From NCBI GenBank assembly GCA_963811895.1, contig CAWETE010000016.1, positions 124,001-188,000 of the forward strand: a stretch of DNA of 64,000 bases, in the 5' to 3' direction. Positions 41,779 to 50,214 of the stretch are shown piece after piece. Made by a program: the position numbers and the translations under genes. This DNA comes from DASSUW01 sp963811895. GTDB lineage: Bacteria > Actinomycetota > Thermoleophilia > Solirubrobacterales > Solirubrobacteraceae. A model generated the notes under the pieces. It saw only the letters and a list, made by a program, of their open reading frames with translations. It did no database searches and was not told the DNA's origin. Numbering within the stretch: position 1 is the stretch's first letter; each line of letters starts with the position of its first letter.

Positions 41779-43149
41779 TCAGGTAGTCGGCCAGCTCTCC
41801 AACTTCTTTCGCAGCGCGCTCAAGAACTGCGCTGCGAGCGCTCCATCGAGGGCCCGGTGGTCCCACGACATGCACAGATAGGTCATGGGACGGATGGCGA
41901 TCGAGTCGTTGCCGAGCTCGTCGGTGATCACCACCGGACGCTTCACCACGGCCTCGGTGTCGAGGATCGCGACCTGCGGCTGGTTGATCACCGGGGTGGC
42001 GATGATCGAGCCGTAGCCGCCCGGGTTGGTGATCGTGAACGAGCCGCCGCGGACCTCGTCGGGCTGCAGCCGGTTCTCGCGGGCACGGACGGCGAGGTCC
42101 TTGATCCGCTTGGCCAGGCCCTCGACCGAGAGCTCCTGGGCGTCGCGGATGACCGGCACGATCAGGCCGCCCTCGCCGAGCGAGACCGCGATGCCGAGGT
42201 GGACCCCGTCGTAGGTGGTCAGCGTGTCGCCCTCGAGCGTGGCGTTCAGCGCCGGGAACTCGCGCAGCGCCTCGACCGTCGCCCGCGCGATGTACGGCAG
42301 GTACGTGAAGCCGGACTGCTTGCGCGCGGCCTCGATGCGGATCAGGTCCGCCTCGACGACCGTCGTGCAGGTGGCCGACGTCTGCAGCGACTGCAGCATC
42401 CGCGCGCCGATCGCCTGGCGCATGCGCGAGAGCGGCGCGCCGCCCGCCGGCGCGGCGGCCGGCTCCGCCGCCGGCGCCTCGAAGCGCGGCGTGCGCGTCT
42501 TGGCCGGCGCCGGCTCGTCGGGCCGGTACGGGCTCTCGATGTGCATCGGCGGCTCCTCGGCCGCCGGAGCGCCGTTCTCGATGAACGCGAGCACGTCCTG
42601 CTTGCGCACGCGCCCGCCGCGGCCCGTGCCCTCGACCTGGTCGAGATCCACACCGTGCTCGGAGGCGATCCGCATCACCACGGGCGAGTACCGGCGCGAG
42701 CCGGACCGCCGCGCCGCCGCCGAGCCGCGCTGGGCGCTCCCCGGATGCGACTCCGCGGTATCGCCCTGCAGCTCGCCGGCCTCGCCCGGGGCATCCAGAG
42801 CCGCGGCCGCCTCGCTGGTTCCCTCCGACGACGCCGAGTCGGCGCCAGCCGATTCCGCGTTCTCACTGCGGTGCGCCTCGCCCGGCTTGGCGTCGGTGGC
42901 GATCCGCGCGAGGACGGTGCCGACCTCGACGGTCGTGCCGACCTCCACGATCAGCTCCTGCACGCGGCCGGTCGCCGGCGCCTCGACGTCGGTGTCGATC
43001 TTGTCGGTCGAGATCGAGGCGATGATCTCGTCGGCCTGCACCCAGTCGCCGGGCTGCTTCTTCCACTCGACGACCGTGCCCTCGACCACCGACACCCCCA
43101 TCTGGGGCATCATCACGTCGACGAGCGTCTCAGTACTCGAGGAGCTCAC
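41779..43149 (-). CDS. 2-oxoacid dehydrogenase E2 (dihydrolipoamide acyltransferase)
   Basis: 456 residues. Lipoyl domain about 8-85 with lipoylated K50 in SISTDKIDTDVEAP, Ala/Glu linker, E3/E1-binding domain about 170-206 (YSPVVMRIASEHGVDLDQVEGTGRGGRVRKQDV in pieces), catalytic domain about 235-456 with MSWDHRALDGALAAQFL (His and Asp). Forms the core of the complex whose E1 genes precede it. The MSWDHRALDG and STDKIDTD patterns fit branched-chain or pyruvate E2. Short overlap (20 bp) with E1 beta. Confidence 0.93.
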   Translation of the reverse strand: MSSSSTETLVDVMMPQMGVSVVEGTVVEWKKQPGDWVQADEIIASISTDKIDTDVEAPATGRVQELIVEVGTTVEVGTVLARIATDAKPGEAHRSENAESAGADSASSEGTSEAAAALDAPGEAGELQGDTAESHPGSAQRGSAAARRSGSRRYSPVVMRIASEHGVDLDQVEGTGRGGRVRKQDVLAFIENGAPAAEEPPMHIESPYRPDEPAPAKTRTPRFEAPAAEPAAAPAGGAPLSRMRQAIGARMLQSLQTSATCTTVVEADLIRIEAARKQSGFTYLPYIARATVEALREFPALNATLEGDTLTTYDGVHLGIAVSLGEGGLIVPVIRDAQELSVEGLAKRIKDLAVRARENRLQPDEVRGGSFTITNPGGYGSIIATPVINQPQVAILDTEAVVKRPVVITDELGNDSIAIRPMTYLCMSWDHRALDGALAAQFLSALRKKLESWPTT

Positions 43150-44095
43150 GGCACGCCTCCCTCACGTCGTCGACCTGCGGGAGCACGGCCTGCTCCAGGG
43201 TGGGCGAGAACGGGATCGGCACGTCCGGGGTCGCGACGCGCACGACCGGGCCGTCGAGGTCCTCCCAGGCCTTCTCGGCGATCAGCGCCGCCACCTGGGC
43301 GCCCGCCGCGCACGTCATGTTGGCCTCGTCGACGATGACGACCTTCGAGCACTTGCGCACCGAGGCGAGGATCGCCTCCTCGTCCATGGGCACCAGCGAG
43401 CGCAGGTCGAGCACCTCGATCGAGGCGCCGTCGAGGTCCTCGGTCGCCTCCAGCGCGGTGTGGACCATCGCGCCGTAGGCGATGACCACGAGGTCGGTCC
43501 CCTCGCGCGCCACGCGCGCGGTGAACGGCGTCTCGTACGTGCCGTCGGGGACCTCGCCCTTCACGCGCCGGTAGAGGTGCTTGTGCTCCATGAACAAGAC
43601 CGGGTTGGGGTCGCGCACCGCCTTGATGAGCAGGCCCTTGGCGTCCTCGGCCGTCGACGGCGCGACGACCTTCAGGCCCGGGCTGTGCATGAACCACGCC
43701 TCGGGGTTCTGCGAGTGGAACGGGCCGCCGGAGAACCCGCCGCCGGAGGGCAGGCGGACGGTGATGTTCACCGACAGGCCCATCCGGTAGTAGGTCTTGC
43801 CGGCGACGTTGACGAGCTGGTCGAAGCCGCACGAGATGAAGTCGGCGAACTGCATCTCGGTGATCGGGCGCATGCCCTCCACGGCGGCGCCGATGGCGGT
43901 GCCGATGATCCCCGACTCGGCGAGCGGCGTGTCCATCACGCGGTTCGGGCCGAACTCGTCGATGAAGCCGTCGGTGACCTTGAAGGCGCCGCCGAAGACG
44001 CCGATGTCCTCGCCCATCACGAAGACGCGCTCGTCGGCGCGCATCTCCTCGCGCATGGCGTCGGAGATCGCCTGCAGGTACGTCATGGTCGCCAT
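43130..44095 (-). CDS. 2-oxoacid dehydrogenase E1 beta subunit
   Basis: 321 residues. Transketolase-like Pyr domain (MATMTYLQAISDAMREEMR, VFVMGEDIGVFGGAF, RVMDTPLAESGIIGTAIGAA) and C-terminal domain (DLVVIAYGAMVHTALEA, VIVDEANMTCAAGAQVAAL). Pairs with E1 alpha, 3 bp upstream, and with the E2 downstream. GGPFHSQNPEAWF places it among branched-chain/acetoin/pyruvate E1 beta; substrate not decidable. Confidence 0.95.
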   Translation of the reverse strand: MATMTYLQAISDAMREEMRADERVFVMGEDIGVFGGAFKVTDGFIDEFGPNRVMDTPLAESGIIGTAIGAAVEGMRPITEMQFADFISCGFDQLVNVAGKTYYRMGLSVNITVRLPSGGGFSGGPFHSQNPEAWFMHSPGLKVVAPSTAEDAKGLLIKAVRDPNPVLFMEHKHLYRRVKGEVPDGTYETPFTARVAREGTDLVVIAYGAMVHTALEATEDLDGASIEVLDLRSLVPMDEEAILASVRKCSKVVIVDEANMTCAAGAQVAALIAEKAWEDLDGPVVRVATPDVPIPFSPTLEQAVLPQVDDVREACRELLEY

Positions 44096-44098
44096 GGG

Positions 44099-45148
44099 TC
44101 AGCTCCCCTTCTGGAAGCCGGACCAGGGCGCCTGGCCGTCCTCGAGCAGCGCGGGCTCCTCGGCGAACAGCCCGTCGGTCGCGGTGTCCGGGTCGGGCAT
44201 CGGCGCCTTGAGCGCCTCCTCGACGGCCGCCTCGATCGTCGCCTTGACCTCGTCGCGGACCGCCTGGACGTCGATGTCGAGCGCCTCGAGCCGGCGGACC
44301 TGGCGGTCGATCGGATCCTTGGCGCGCCACTCCTCGACCTGCTCCTTGGGCACGTACTTCATGTCGTCGTGCGCGGCGTGGCCGTGCATGCGCATGGTCA
44401 CGGCCTCGATCAGCGTCGGTCCCTCGCCGGCCAGCGCGCGCTCGCGGGCGCGGCGCACGCCCTCGAACATCGCCTCGGCGTCGTTGCCGTCGACCGACTC
44501 GCCCGGGAAGCCGTAGGCGGCGGCGCGCTCGACCGGGTTGACGGCGAACTGCTGGTCCGTCGGCGTCGAGTACGCGTACTGGTTGTTCTCGAGGATGAAG
44601 ATGATCGGGAGCCGCTGCACGCCGGCCCAGTTCATGGCCTCGTGGAAGTCGCCGCGCGAGGTCGAGCCGTCGCCGAACCAGGTCATGGCGACGCGCTGCT
44701 CGCCGCGCAGCTTGAAGGCCATCGCGAGCCCGGTCGCGACGAGCATCATGTCGGGCAGCATCGAGACCATGCCGACGCAGCCGGCGAGGCGGTCGCCGAA
44801 GTGCACGTTGCCGTCGCGCCCGCGCGTGATGCCGGTCTCGCGGCCCATGTACTGGGCGAAGATCCGCACCGGGTCGACGCCGCGGATGATGTGCGCCGCC
44901 AGGTCGCGGTGCAGGATGCAGAGCCGGTCGCGCGCGCCCATCGCCCAGGTGGCGCCGGCCGACACGGCCTCCTGGCCGAAGCCGTCATAGAAGGAGCCGG
45001 GGACCTTGCCCTGGCGGTAGAGCGTCATCGCGCGCTCCTCGATGCCGCGCATCATCAGCATCGCGCGCAGGAGCCCGACCCGGTCGTCGATGGTCAGGTG
45101 CTCCGTTACGTCGGGCGGTACCGACTGCTGAGCCGTTTCCGTCGCCAT
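44099..45148 (-). CDS. 2-oxoacid dehydrogenase E1 alpha subunit
   Basis: 349 residues. TPP motif GDGSTSRGDFHEAMNWAGVQ...LPIIFILENNQYAYSTP; GRDGNVHFGD and RMHGHAAHDDMKYVP. The SRGDFHEA pattern (rather than NQG) and PTDQQFAV favour the branched-chain 2-oxoacid type. First gene of the E1a-E1b-E2 operon (41779-45148). Catalyses thiamine-dependent decarboxylation and reductive acylation of the E2 lipoyl group. Confidence 0.94.
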   Translation of the reverse strand: MATETAQQSVPPDVTEHLTIDDRVGLLRAMLMMRGIEERAMTLYRQGKVPGSFYDGFGQEAVSAGATWAMGARDRLCILHRDLAAHIIRGVDPVRIFAQYMGRETGITRGRDGNVHFGDRLAGCVGMVSMLPDMMLVATGLAMAFKLRGEQRVAMTWFGDGSTSRGDFHEAMNWAGVQRLPIIFILENNQYAYSTPTDQQFAVNPVERAAAYGFPGESVDGNDAEAMFEGVRRARERALAGEGPTLIEAVTMRMHGHAAHDDMKYVPKEQVEEWRAKDPIDRQVRRLEALDIDVQAVRDEVKATIEAAVEEALKAPMPDPDTATDGLFAEEPALLEDGQAPWSGFQKGS

Positions 45149-45287
45149 GTGGCGTGCTTACCCTTTCCTCGTCGGCGCGTCGCCGGGATCGCCGATCCTG
45201 CGCCACTTGCGCCACCGGCCGGGATCTCCGGTCGCAGGTGGCGTGAACTCGGCGAAAGGGTATCGGCAGGCGGCTACGTCTGCGGTC
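45149..45287. promoter_or_regulatory. Divergent promoter region with symmetric GAAAGGGTA boxes
   Basis: The element GAAAGGGTA points towards each gene: 45159-45167 (minus) and 45254-45262 (plus), a 9-bp perfect inverted repeat. Between them lies an imperfect inverted repeat around CGCCACTTGCG...CGCAGGTGGCG (about 45204-45243). One regulator could control both genes; identity unknown. Confidence 0.4.
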
Positions 45288-45896
45288 ATGGAGGGCGTGG
45301 AGCGCGTCTGGCACCGGCGGCTTCGCTGGCGCCTTCGCGGCGCCTGGCAATGGCCGGCGTTCCTGGCCCTCACGCTGGTCGATGCGGCGCTGCTCGTGCT
45401 GCTCCCGCCGTACGACGGCGCGCCCGAGCACCTGTTCCCGGGCGTGGTGCTGGCGGGGTCGGTGAACCTGCTCGCGCTCGTCCTGCTCGCGCCGCCGCTG
45501 GGACGGGCGCTGCGCCGCCGCCGCCCGGACCTGCCGCGCCTCGTGGCGTCGAACTACGCCGGCGCCACGCTCGTCGTGGGGATCAGCGCGCTGCTGGCGG
45601 CCGCCGGGCTGGCGCACCGGTCCGCCGGGCAGGCCGAGGACGGGCGCCGGCAGGCCGTGGCGGCGGCGATGCACGCCTACGTGGTCGAGCAGGCGCCCGA
45701 GCACCGCGACTCGGCCGGCGCCGTCGACATCATCCGCATCGACCGCGACTACTACCGCGCCTGCATCCCGGGTGACGACGCGCGCCACTGGCTCTGCCTG
45801 TTCGTGACCACCGACCAGCACCCGCCGGGCGTCACGCGCGACACGGAGGAGCTCTCCAACAGCGAGGCCTATCGGCCGTACGGAGGCTTCGACTAG
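45288..45896 (+). CDS. Membrane protein with extracytoplasmic C-terminal domain
   Basis: 202 residues from ATG 45288. Three TM helices (about 18-36, 47-66, 85-105) and a soluble domain of about 95 residues (EDGRRQAVAAAMHAYVVEQAPEHRD... split, IRIDRDYYRACIPGDDARHWLC). A two-Cys pattern (RACIPG, HWLCLF) in the outer domain is notable. No family known. Start chosen because the longer frame upstream overlaps the divergent promoter. Converges with the next gene by 4 bp. Confidence 0.7.
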   Translation: MEGVERVWHRRLRWRLRGAWQWPAFLALTLVDAALLVLLPPYDGAPEHLFPGVVLAGSVNLLALVLLAPPLGRALRRRRPDLPRLVASNYAGATLVVGISALLAAAGLAHRSAGQAEDGRRQAVAAAMHAYVVEQAPEHRDSAGAVDIIRIDRDYYRACIPGDDARHWLCLFVTTDQHPPGVTRDTEELSNSEAYRPYGGFD

Positions 45897-46318
45897 CAGA
45901 GGTCGCTTCGCTCCACGATGACCTCGACGCCGTCGAGGCGGGTGACGCTGCCGTCCCAGGTGATCTTGACCGTCGTCGGCTCGGAGCCGTCGTCGGGAGT
46001 CCCGCGGACGCGCGCGCGGCTCGTGCCGTTCTTCCTCACGCGCGCGCTCACGACCTTCCACGTGCCGGTGTAGCGCTGGGAGGCGATGCTCACGCCCTGG
46101 ACGTAGGAGACCGAGTCGTAGACGTACTCGCCGCTCTTGCACAGGTGCAGGCGCTGGTCGAGCGAGGACTCGTTGCCGATCGAGCCGGTCTCCGTGAAGC
46201 GGATGAACACCTTGTTCGCGAGCATCTTCTTCGCGCGCCGCTCGTCCTTCTTGGCGGCGCTGGCGGTGGCCGGGGCGGCGAGCAGGAACAGCGCGAGCAG
46301 GAGCGTGAGTGTTCTCAT
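45893..46318 (-). CDS. Secreted hypothetical protein
   Basis: 141 residues. Signal peptide (MRTLTLLLALFLLAAPATA, cleavage ASA-AKK) and a beta-rich mature domain (RFTETGSIGNESSLDQRLHLC, YTGTWKVVSARVRKNG, VKITWDGSVTRLDGVEVIVER) ending in SDLC. Two Cys may form a disulfide. The pattern (a Leu-Cys-Lys-Ser-Gly-Glu-Tyr strand) is reminiscent of lipocalin-like small proteins, but not enough to call. Confidence 0.7.
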   Translation of the reverse strand: MRTLTLLLALFLLAAPATASAAKKDERRAKKMLANKVFIRFTETGSIGNESSLDQRLHLCKSGEYVYDSVSYVQGVSIASQRYTGTWKVVSARVRKNGTSRARVRGTPDDGSEPTTVKITWDGSVTRLDGVEVIVERSDLC

Positions 46319-46460
46319 GGCGACACGGAGCGTGGACGCTCAAGCTTGCAAAAACCCTGTCGGGGCCTTGCGTTACGCGGTCCGGCCCGAACCTTCGGCC
46401 AGTTTCGCGTGGACGTATGTCCGGTTTTCGGTGTGGCCGGATACGGTGATCCATCCTGCC

Positions 46461-47042
46461 GTGAACTTGCGCGGACTCATGACCAGCCTGGGCGCCGGCG
46501 GATCGCTCATCGCGGCCGCGCTGTGCGCATTCGCCATCGTCGGCGGCCTCCTCGCCGTGCGCGACGCCGTGGACAGCACCGCGGAGGCCAACGCCGGTGA
46601 CGTCACCGTCCCGAGCGCCAGGCAGGCGGCCCGACAGACGGCGGCGCCGAGCACCCCCGTGGCGGACGGCGCGGCTGTCGCCGCGGTCGAGCGCCCTGCC
46701 AGGCCGCGACCGCGCCGGGCGCCGGAGCGCCGCCTACCGGCGACCGGGCCCGTCGCCTCACCGCCCGCGAGCGATGCGCCTCAGGCCGACGACCGACCTG
46801 GCACCACGGGGGAGGGCGCGGGCGGCGGTTCCGCTCCGGCGGCGCCGCCGCCTGCGACGGGCGAGGCGCCACGCACGGTGCAGGGCGTCGTCCGGCAGAC
46901 CCGCGAGGCCGTCGCGCCCGTCGTCGAGGCCGCGCCCGAGCCCGTTCAGGCGCCCGTGAACGAGGTCGTCGACACGGTCGAGGACGTGGCCGGCGCCGTC
47001 GACGAGACGCTCGCGCCGATCACCGGCCTGCTGCCGCGCTGA
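46461..47042 (+). CDS. Single-pass membrane protein with Pro/Ala-rich tail
   Basis: 193 residues from GTG 46461 (ATG 46479 possible). TM helix about 12-32, then a long disordered Pro/Arg/Ala segment (about 45-135) and a short amphipathic C-terminus (VRQTREAVAPVVEAAPEP, VNEVVDTVEDVAGAVDETL). No domain. Similar single-TM proteins with repeated VxxTxxxV helices occur in actinobacteria. Converges with the E2 gene, 1 bp gap. Confidence 0.6.
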   Translation: MNLRGLMTSLGAGGSLIAAALCAFAIVGGLLAVRDAVDSTAEANAGDVTVPSARQAARQTAAPSTPVADGAAVAAVERPARPRPRRAPERRLPATGPVASPPASDAPQADDRPGTTGEGAGGGSAPAAPPPATGEAPRTVQGVVRQTREAVAPVVEAAPEPVQAPVNEVVDTVEDVAGAVDETLAPITGLLPR

Positions 47043-47043
47043 C

Positions 47044-48390
47044 CTAGAGCGCGAGCTGGAGCGGGCTCTCGAGCCGCTCGCGGATGCGCGCGAGGAACTC
47101 GGCGGCGTCGGCGCCGTAGAGGATGCGGTGATCGCAGGCCAGCGTGAGCCGCATGATGTTGCGGACCACGACCTCGCCGTCGCGCACCACGGGCGTCGGC
47201 GCCATCGCGCCGACGGCGAGGATCGCCGCCTGCGGCGGGTTGATCACCGCGACGAAGCTCTGGATGCCGAACATGCCCAGGTTGGAGACCGTGAAGGTGC
47301 CCGACGAGAGCTCGGGCGGCGTGATCGCCCCGGCGCGCACGCGCTCGGCGAGCGCGCGCGAGTCCTTGGCGATCTGGCCGAGCGACTTGGTGTCGGCGTC
47401 GAACACCGTCGGCACCACGAGCGCGTCCTGGCCGGCCACCGCGATGCCGACGTTCACGCGCGAGTAGAGCTCGAACTTGCCGTCGCGGTACGCGCCGTTG
47501 GCGCGCGGGAAGTCGAGCAGCGCGAGCGCGGACGCCTTGACCACGAAGTCGTTGAACGAGGGCACCGGCTGGCCCTCGGCGGCGGCCGCCTTGAGCCGCT
47601 TGCGCAGGTCGACGGCCTCCTCCATGTCGACGTCGACGTTGAGGACGAACTCGGGCGCCGTGGCCTTGGACTCGGCCATCCGCCGCGCCACCGTCTGCTG
47701 GAGGCGGGTGAGGTCCTGCGTCGAGGTCTCGCCCTTGCCGGTCTGCCCGTCGCCGGAGACGACGGCCGGCGGCGCCTTCTTCTCCTCGCGCTCGGGCTCG
47801 GCCTCGGGCGCCTTCTCTTCGGCCGGCTCGGCCTTCGCGCCGTCGCCCTTGGCGGCGGCTTCGACGTCGGCCTTGACGATCCGCCCGCCGGGCCCGGTGC
47901 CCTGGAGCTGGGCGAGCTCGAGCCCGAGCTCGCGCGCCATGCGCCGCGCCACCGGGGACGCCTTCGTCCGGCCCTCGGCCTCGGCCGGCGGGCCGCCGTT
48001 GCCGCCGCGAGGCGCGGGCGCCTCCTCCTGCTCCGGCTCCTCTTCTTCTTCCTTCTCCTCGGCCTCCGGCTCCTCCGCCTCCTCCGGCTCTTCCGGCTCC
48101 TCTTCCTTCTCTTCCTTCTCTTCGTCCTTGGGAGCGGTCTCGGCCGACGCGCCGTTGCTGCCGCCGCCGATCGACGCGATCGTCTCGCCGACGGCCAGCG
48201 TGTCGCCCTCCTGGGCGACGATCTTCAGCGTCCCGTCCTGGTCGGCCTCGTAGGTCATGTTGGCCTTGTCGGTCTCGATCTCGACCAGCTCTTCGCCCTT
48301 GGAGACCTCGTCTCCGTCGGACTTGAGCCACTTCAGGATCGTGCCCTCCTCCATCGAGTCGGACAGGCGGGGCATCGCAACGTCGGCCAT
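47044..48390 (-). CDS. Dihydrolipoamide acetyltransferase E2 (pyruvate dehydrogenase type)
   Basis: 448 residues. Lipoyl domain about 1-76 (lipoylated K42 in ETDKANMTYEADQDG), a long Glu/Pro linker (about 90-140), E3/E1-binding domain about 155-190 (SPVARRMARELGLELAQLQG split), catalytic domain about 220-448. The active-site motif is ACDHRILYGADAAEFL: Tyr replaces the usual Asp of HxxxDG, the form seen in plastid/cyanobacterial E2. Starts with MPRLSDSMEEGTILKWLK. Its E1 genes are about 10 kb away. TACATT box 7 nt before ATG: leaderless. Confidence 0.92.
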   Translation of the reverse strand: MADVAMPRLSDSMEEGTILKWLKSDGDEVSKGEELVEIETDKANMTYEADQDGTLKIVAQEGDTLAVGETIASIGGGSNGASAETAPKDEEKEEKEEEPEEPEEAEEPEAEEKEEEEEPEQEEAPAPRGGNGGPPAEAEGRTKASPVARRMARELGLELAQLQGTGPGGRIVKADVEAAAKGDGAKAEPAEEKAPEAEPEREEKKAPPAVVSGDGQTGKGETSTQDLTRLQQTVARRMAESKATAPEFVLNVDVDMEEAVDLRKRLKAAAAEGQPVPSFNDFVVKASALALLDFPRANGAYRDGKFELYSRVNVGIAVAGQDALVVPTVFDADTKSLGQIAKDSRALAERVRAGAITPPELSSGTFTVSNLGMFGIQSFVAVINPPQAAILAVGAMAPTPVVRDGEVVVRNIMRLTLACDHRILYGADAAEFLARIRERLESPLQLAL

Positions 48391-48403
48391 GGGCCGGAAT
48401 GTA
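48391..48403 (-). promoter_or_regulatory. Leaderless -10 element of the E2 gene
   Basis: TACATT (48398-48403, minus strand), 7 nt, then ATG at 48390. It lies between the ATPase stop (48408) and the E2 gene. Confidence 0.5.
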
Positions 48404-48407
48404 CAGA

Positions 48408-49160
48408 TCAGGCGGCGGCGGCCGTCACCACGCGGCCGAGGTCGAAGCCGGCCGGCAGCTCGAGGTCGTGGGCGGCGAGCAGCTGCTCGTCCTCGAGGAT
48501 CTCGGTGCAGGGCGCGTCGGCGACCACGCGGCCGCCGGCGAGCAGGACCGCGCGCTCGCACAGCTGGGCGGCGAACGGCAGGTCGTGGGTGACGACGAGC
48601 ATCGTCCGGTCGATGCCGTCGAGCACCTCGAGCAGCTCGCGCCGCGCCCGCGGGTCGAGGTTGGCCGACGGCTCGTCGAGCACGAGCAGGCGCGGCCGCA
48701 TCGCCAGCACGGTCGCGATCGCCACTCGCCGGCGCTGGCCGAGCGAGAGCTGGTGCGGAGCACGGTCGGTCACGTGCTCCATCCGCACCGCGGCCAGCGC
48801 GGAAGCGACGCGCTCGCGCACCTCGTCGTGCGGCACGCCGAGGTTGAGCGGACCGAAGGCGACGTCCTCGGCGACGGTCGGCATGAACAGCTGGTCGTCC
48901 GGGTCCTGGAAGACGAGCCCGACCGCCGCGCGCAGGTCGCGCACGTCGCCCTCGCCGACGCGGATGCCGGCCACCTCGAGCTCGCCTTCGCCCGTCAGCA
49001 GGCCGTTGAGGTGCAGCATCAGCGTGGTCTTGCCGGCGCCGTTGGGCCCAAGCACTGCCACCCGCTCGCCGTGGCTGACGTGGAGGTCGATCCCGTCGAG
49101 CCCGACCACGCCGTTGGGATAGGCGAAGCGCAGGCTGCGCGCGTCGACGGCGCAGCTCAT
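48408..49160 (-). CDS. cbiO: Cobalt/nickel ECF importer ATPase CbiO
   Basis: 250 residues. Walker A LGPNGAGKTTLM, Q-loop FQDPDDQLF (the energy-coupling-factor signature), ABC signature LSLGQRRRVAI, Walker B LLVLDEPSANLDP, H-loop VTHDL. It drives the CbiMNQO-type importer and its start overlaps the CbiQ stop (ATGA). Only one ATPase gene is present, suggesting a homodimer. Confidence 0.92.
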   Translation of the reverse strand: MSCAVDARSLRFAYPNGVVGLDGIDLHVSHGERVAVLGPNGAGKTTLMLHLNGLLTGEGELEVAGIRVGEGDVRDLRAAVGLVFQDPDDQLFMPTVAEDVAFGPLNLGVPHDEVRERVASALAAVRMEHVTDRAPHQLSLGQRRRVAIATVLAMRPRLLVLDEPSANLDPRARRELLEVLDGIDRTMLVVTHDLPFAAQLCERAVLLAGGRVVADAPCTEILEDEQLLAAHDLELPAGFDLGRVVTAAAA

Positions 49161-49921
49161 CCCGCCACCACCCGCAGCGGGATCAGCGTCAGCAGCAGTG
49201 CCGCGAGGAACACCGTGTCGGCGCGCCGGAAGGCGAGCACGGCGAGGCGGGGCATCGTCCCCGAGTAGCCGCGGGCGAGCATGGCCAGGTACACGCGCTC
49301 GCCGCGCTCGTAGCTGCGCAGGAAGAGGGCGGTCACGAGGCGGCCGATGGCGGCGACCTGCCCGAGGTGGCGCGGGCGGTAGGCGCGGGCGGCGAGCGCG
49401 GCCCGCATGCGCCGCGCCTCGTCCACGATCACGAACACGTAGCGGTACATGAATGCCGCGATCACGGTGAGCAGTCGCGGAACGCGAAGGCGCTCGAGCC
49501 CGTGCAGGATGTCGGGGAAGCTCGTGGTCGCGCCCAGCAGGACGGCGCCGAGCGCGCCGATCGCCGCCTTGGCGGTCACGAGCGCGAACGTCGCCAGCCC
49601 GGCCTCGGAGAGCGACAGCGGCCCCACCTCCACCGCCGGGCCGCCGCGCACGAACGGCACGAAGGCGGCCACGAAGACCACGAGCGGCAGGATCACCCGC
49701 ACGCGCGACCACAGAATCCCGGGCTCGACTCGCGCAAGGGCGGCGATCGCCGCCAGCGCGCCGAAGCAGGCCACGAACGCAGGCCAGGCGTGTAGCGGCG
49801 TCGACACTCCGACGACCGTGATCCCCGCGAGCCCGAGGATCTTCGCTCGCGGATCGAGGCGATGGATCGGGCTCGCGGGATCGCCGGCCACGCCCGTGCG
49901 GTGGAGGAGGCCTCCGCTCAC
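49157..49921 (-). CDS. cbiQ: ECF transporter T component CbiQ
   Basis: 254 residues, GTG start overlapping the upstream stop. About five TM helices and the two short coupling Ala-Arg-Gly motifs (RMRAALAARAYRP as ARAY, and LAMLARGYSG as ARGYSG). DPRAKILGLAGITVVGVST is a usual T-component N-terminal. Couples the ATPase to the CbiM substrate-binding protein. Confidence 0.92.
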   Translation of the reverse strand: MSGGLLHRTGVAGDPASPIHRLDPRAKILGLAGITVVGVSTPLHAWPAFVACFGALAAIAALARVEPGILWSRVRVILPLVVFVAAFVPFVRGGPAVEVGPLSLSEAGLATFALVTAKAAIGALGAVLLGATTSFPDILHGLERLRVPRLLTVIAAFMYRYVFVIVDEARRMRAALAARAYRPRHLGQVAAIGRLVTALFLRSYERGERVYLAMLARGYSGTMPRLAVLAFRRADTVFLAALLLTLIPLRVVAG

Positions 49922-50214
49922 GCCGTGGCCGTCCGGCGGCGGGTCGCGACGACGAGGCCATAGCCGAGGCCGAACACCAGCAGCGTGCCGCCGAAGCCGG
50001 CGAGGCCGGTGGCCAGCCGAGGGTCGTCGATGCCGGGCACGGCATAGTCGGGCACGGGCGATTGCTCCTGGACCGCGTGCAGTTGGCCCTGGTCGAGGAA
50101 CGCCTTGTCGCCGGCGACCTTCTCGAGCCCGTCGGGCGACGAGGAGGCGTAGGGGGACACGGCGGTGGCGAGGCCGATGGCGAGGGCCAGGGCGAGGACC
50201 GTGAAGAGCTTCAT
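49918..50214 (-). CDS. PDGLE-domain accessory protein of the CbiMQO importer
   Basis: 98 residues. N-terminal TM (MKLFTVLALALAIGLATAVS), the signature SSSPDGLEKVAGDKAFL, and a C-terminal TM (about 68-90). PDGLE replaces CbiN in many Co/Ni importers and can also be fused to CbiM. ATGA overlaps on both sides place it in the operon. Confidence 0.92.
   Translation of the reverse strand: MKLFTVLALALAIGLATAVSPYASSSPDGLEKVAGDKAFLDQGQLHAVQEQSPVPDYAVPGIDDPRLATGLAGFGGTLLVFGLGYGLVVATRRRTATA

Noticed and set aside
41772..41800. Alternative E2 C-terminus by a further frameshift (frame ending YLSKV)
   Set aside because: The existing frame ends naturally after the catalytic domain, so no shift is needed.
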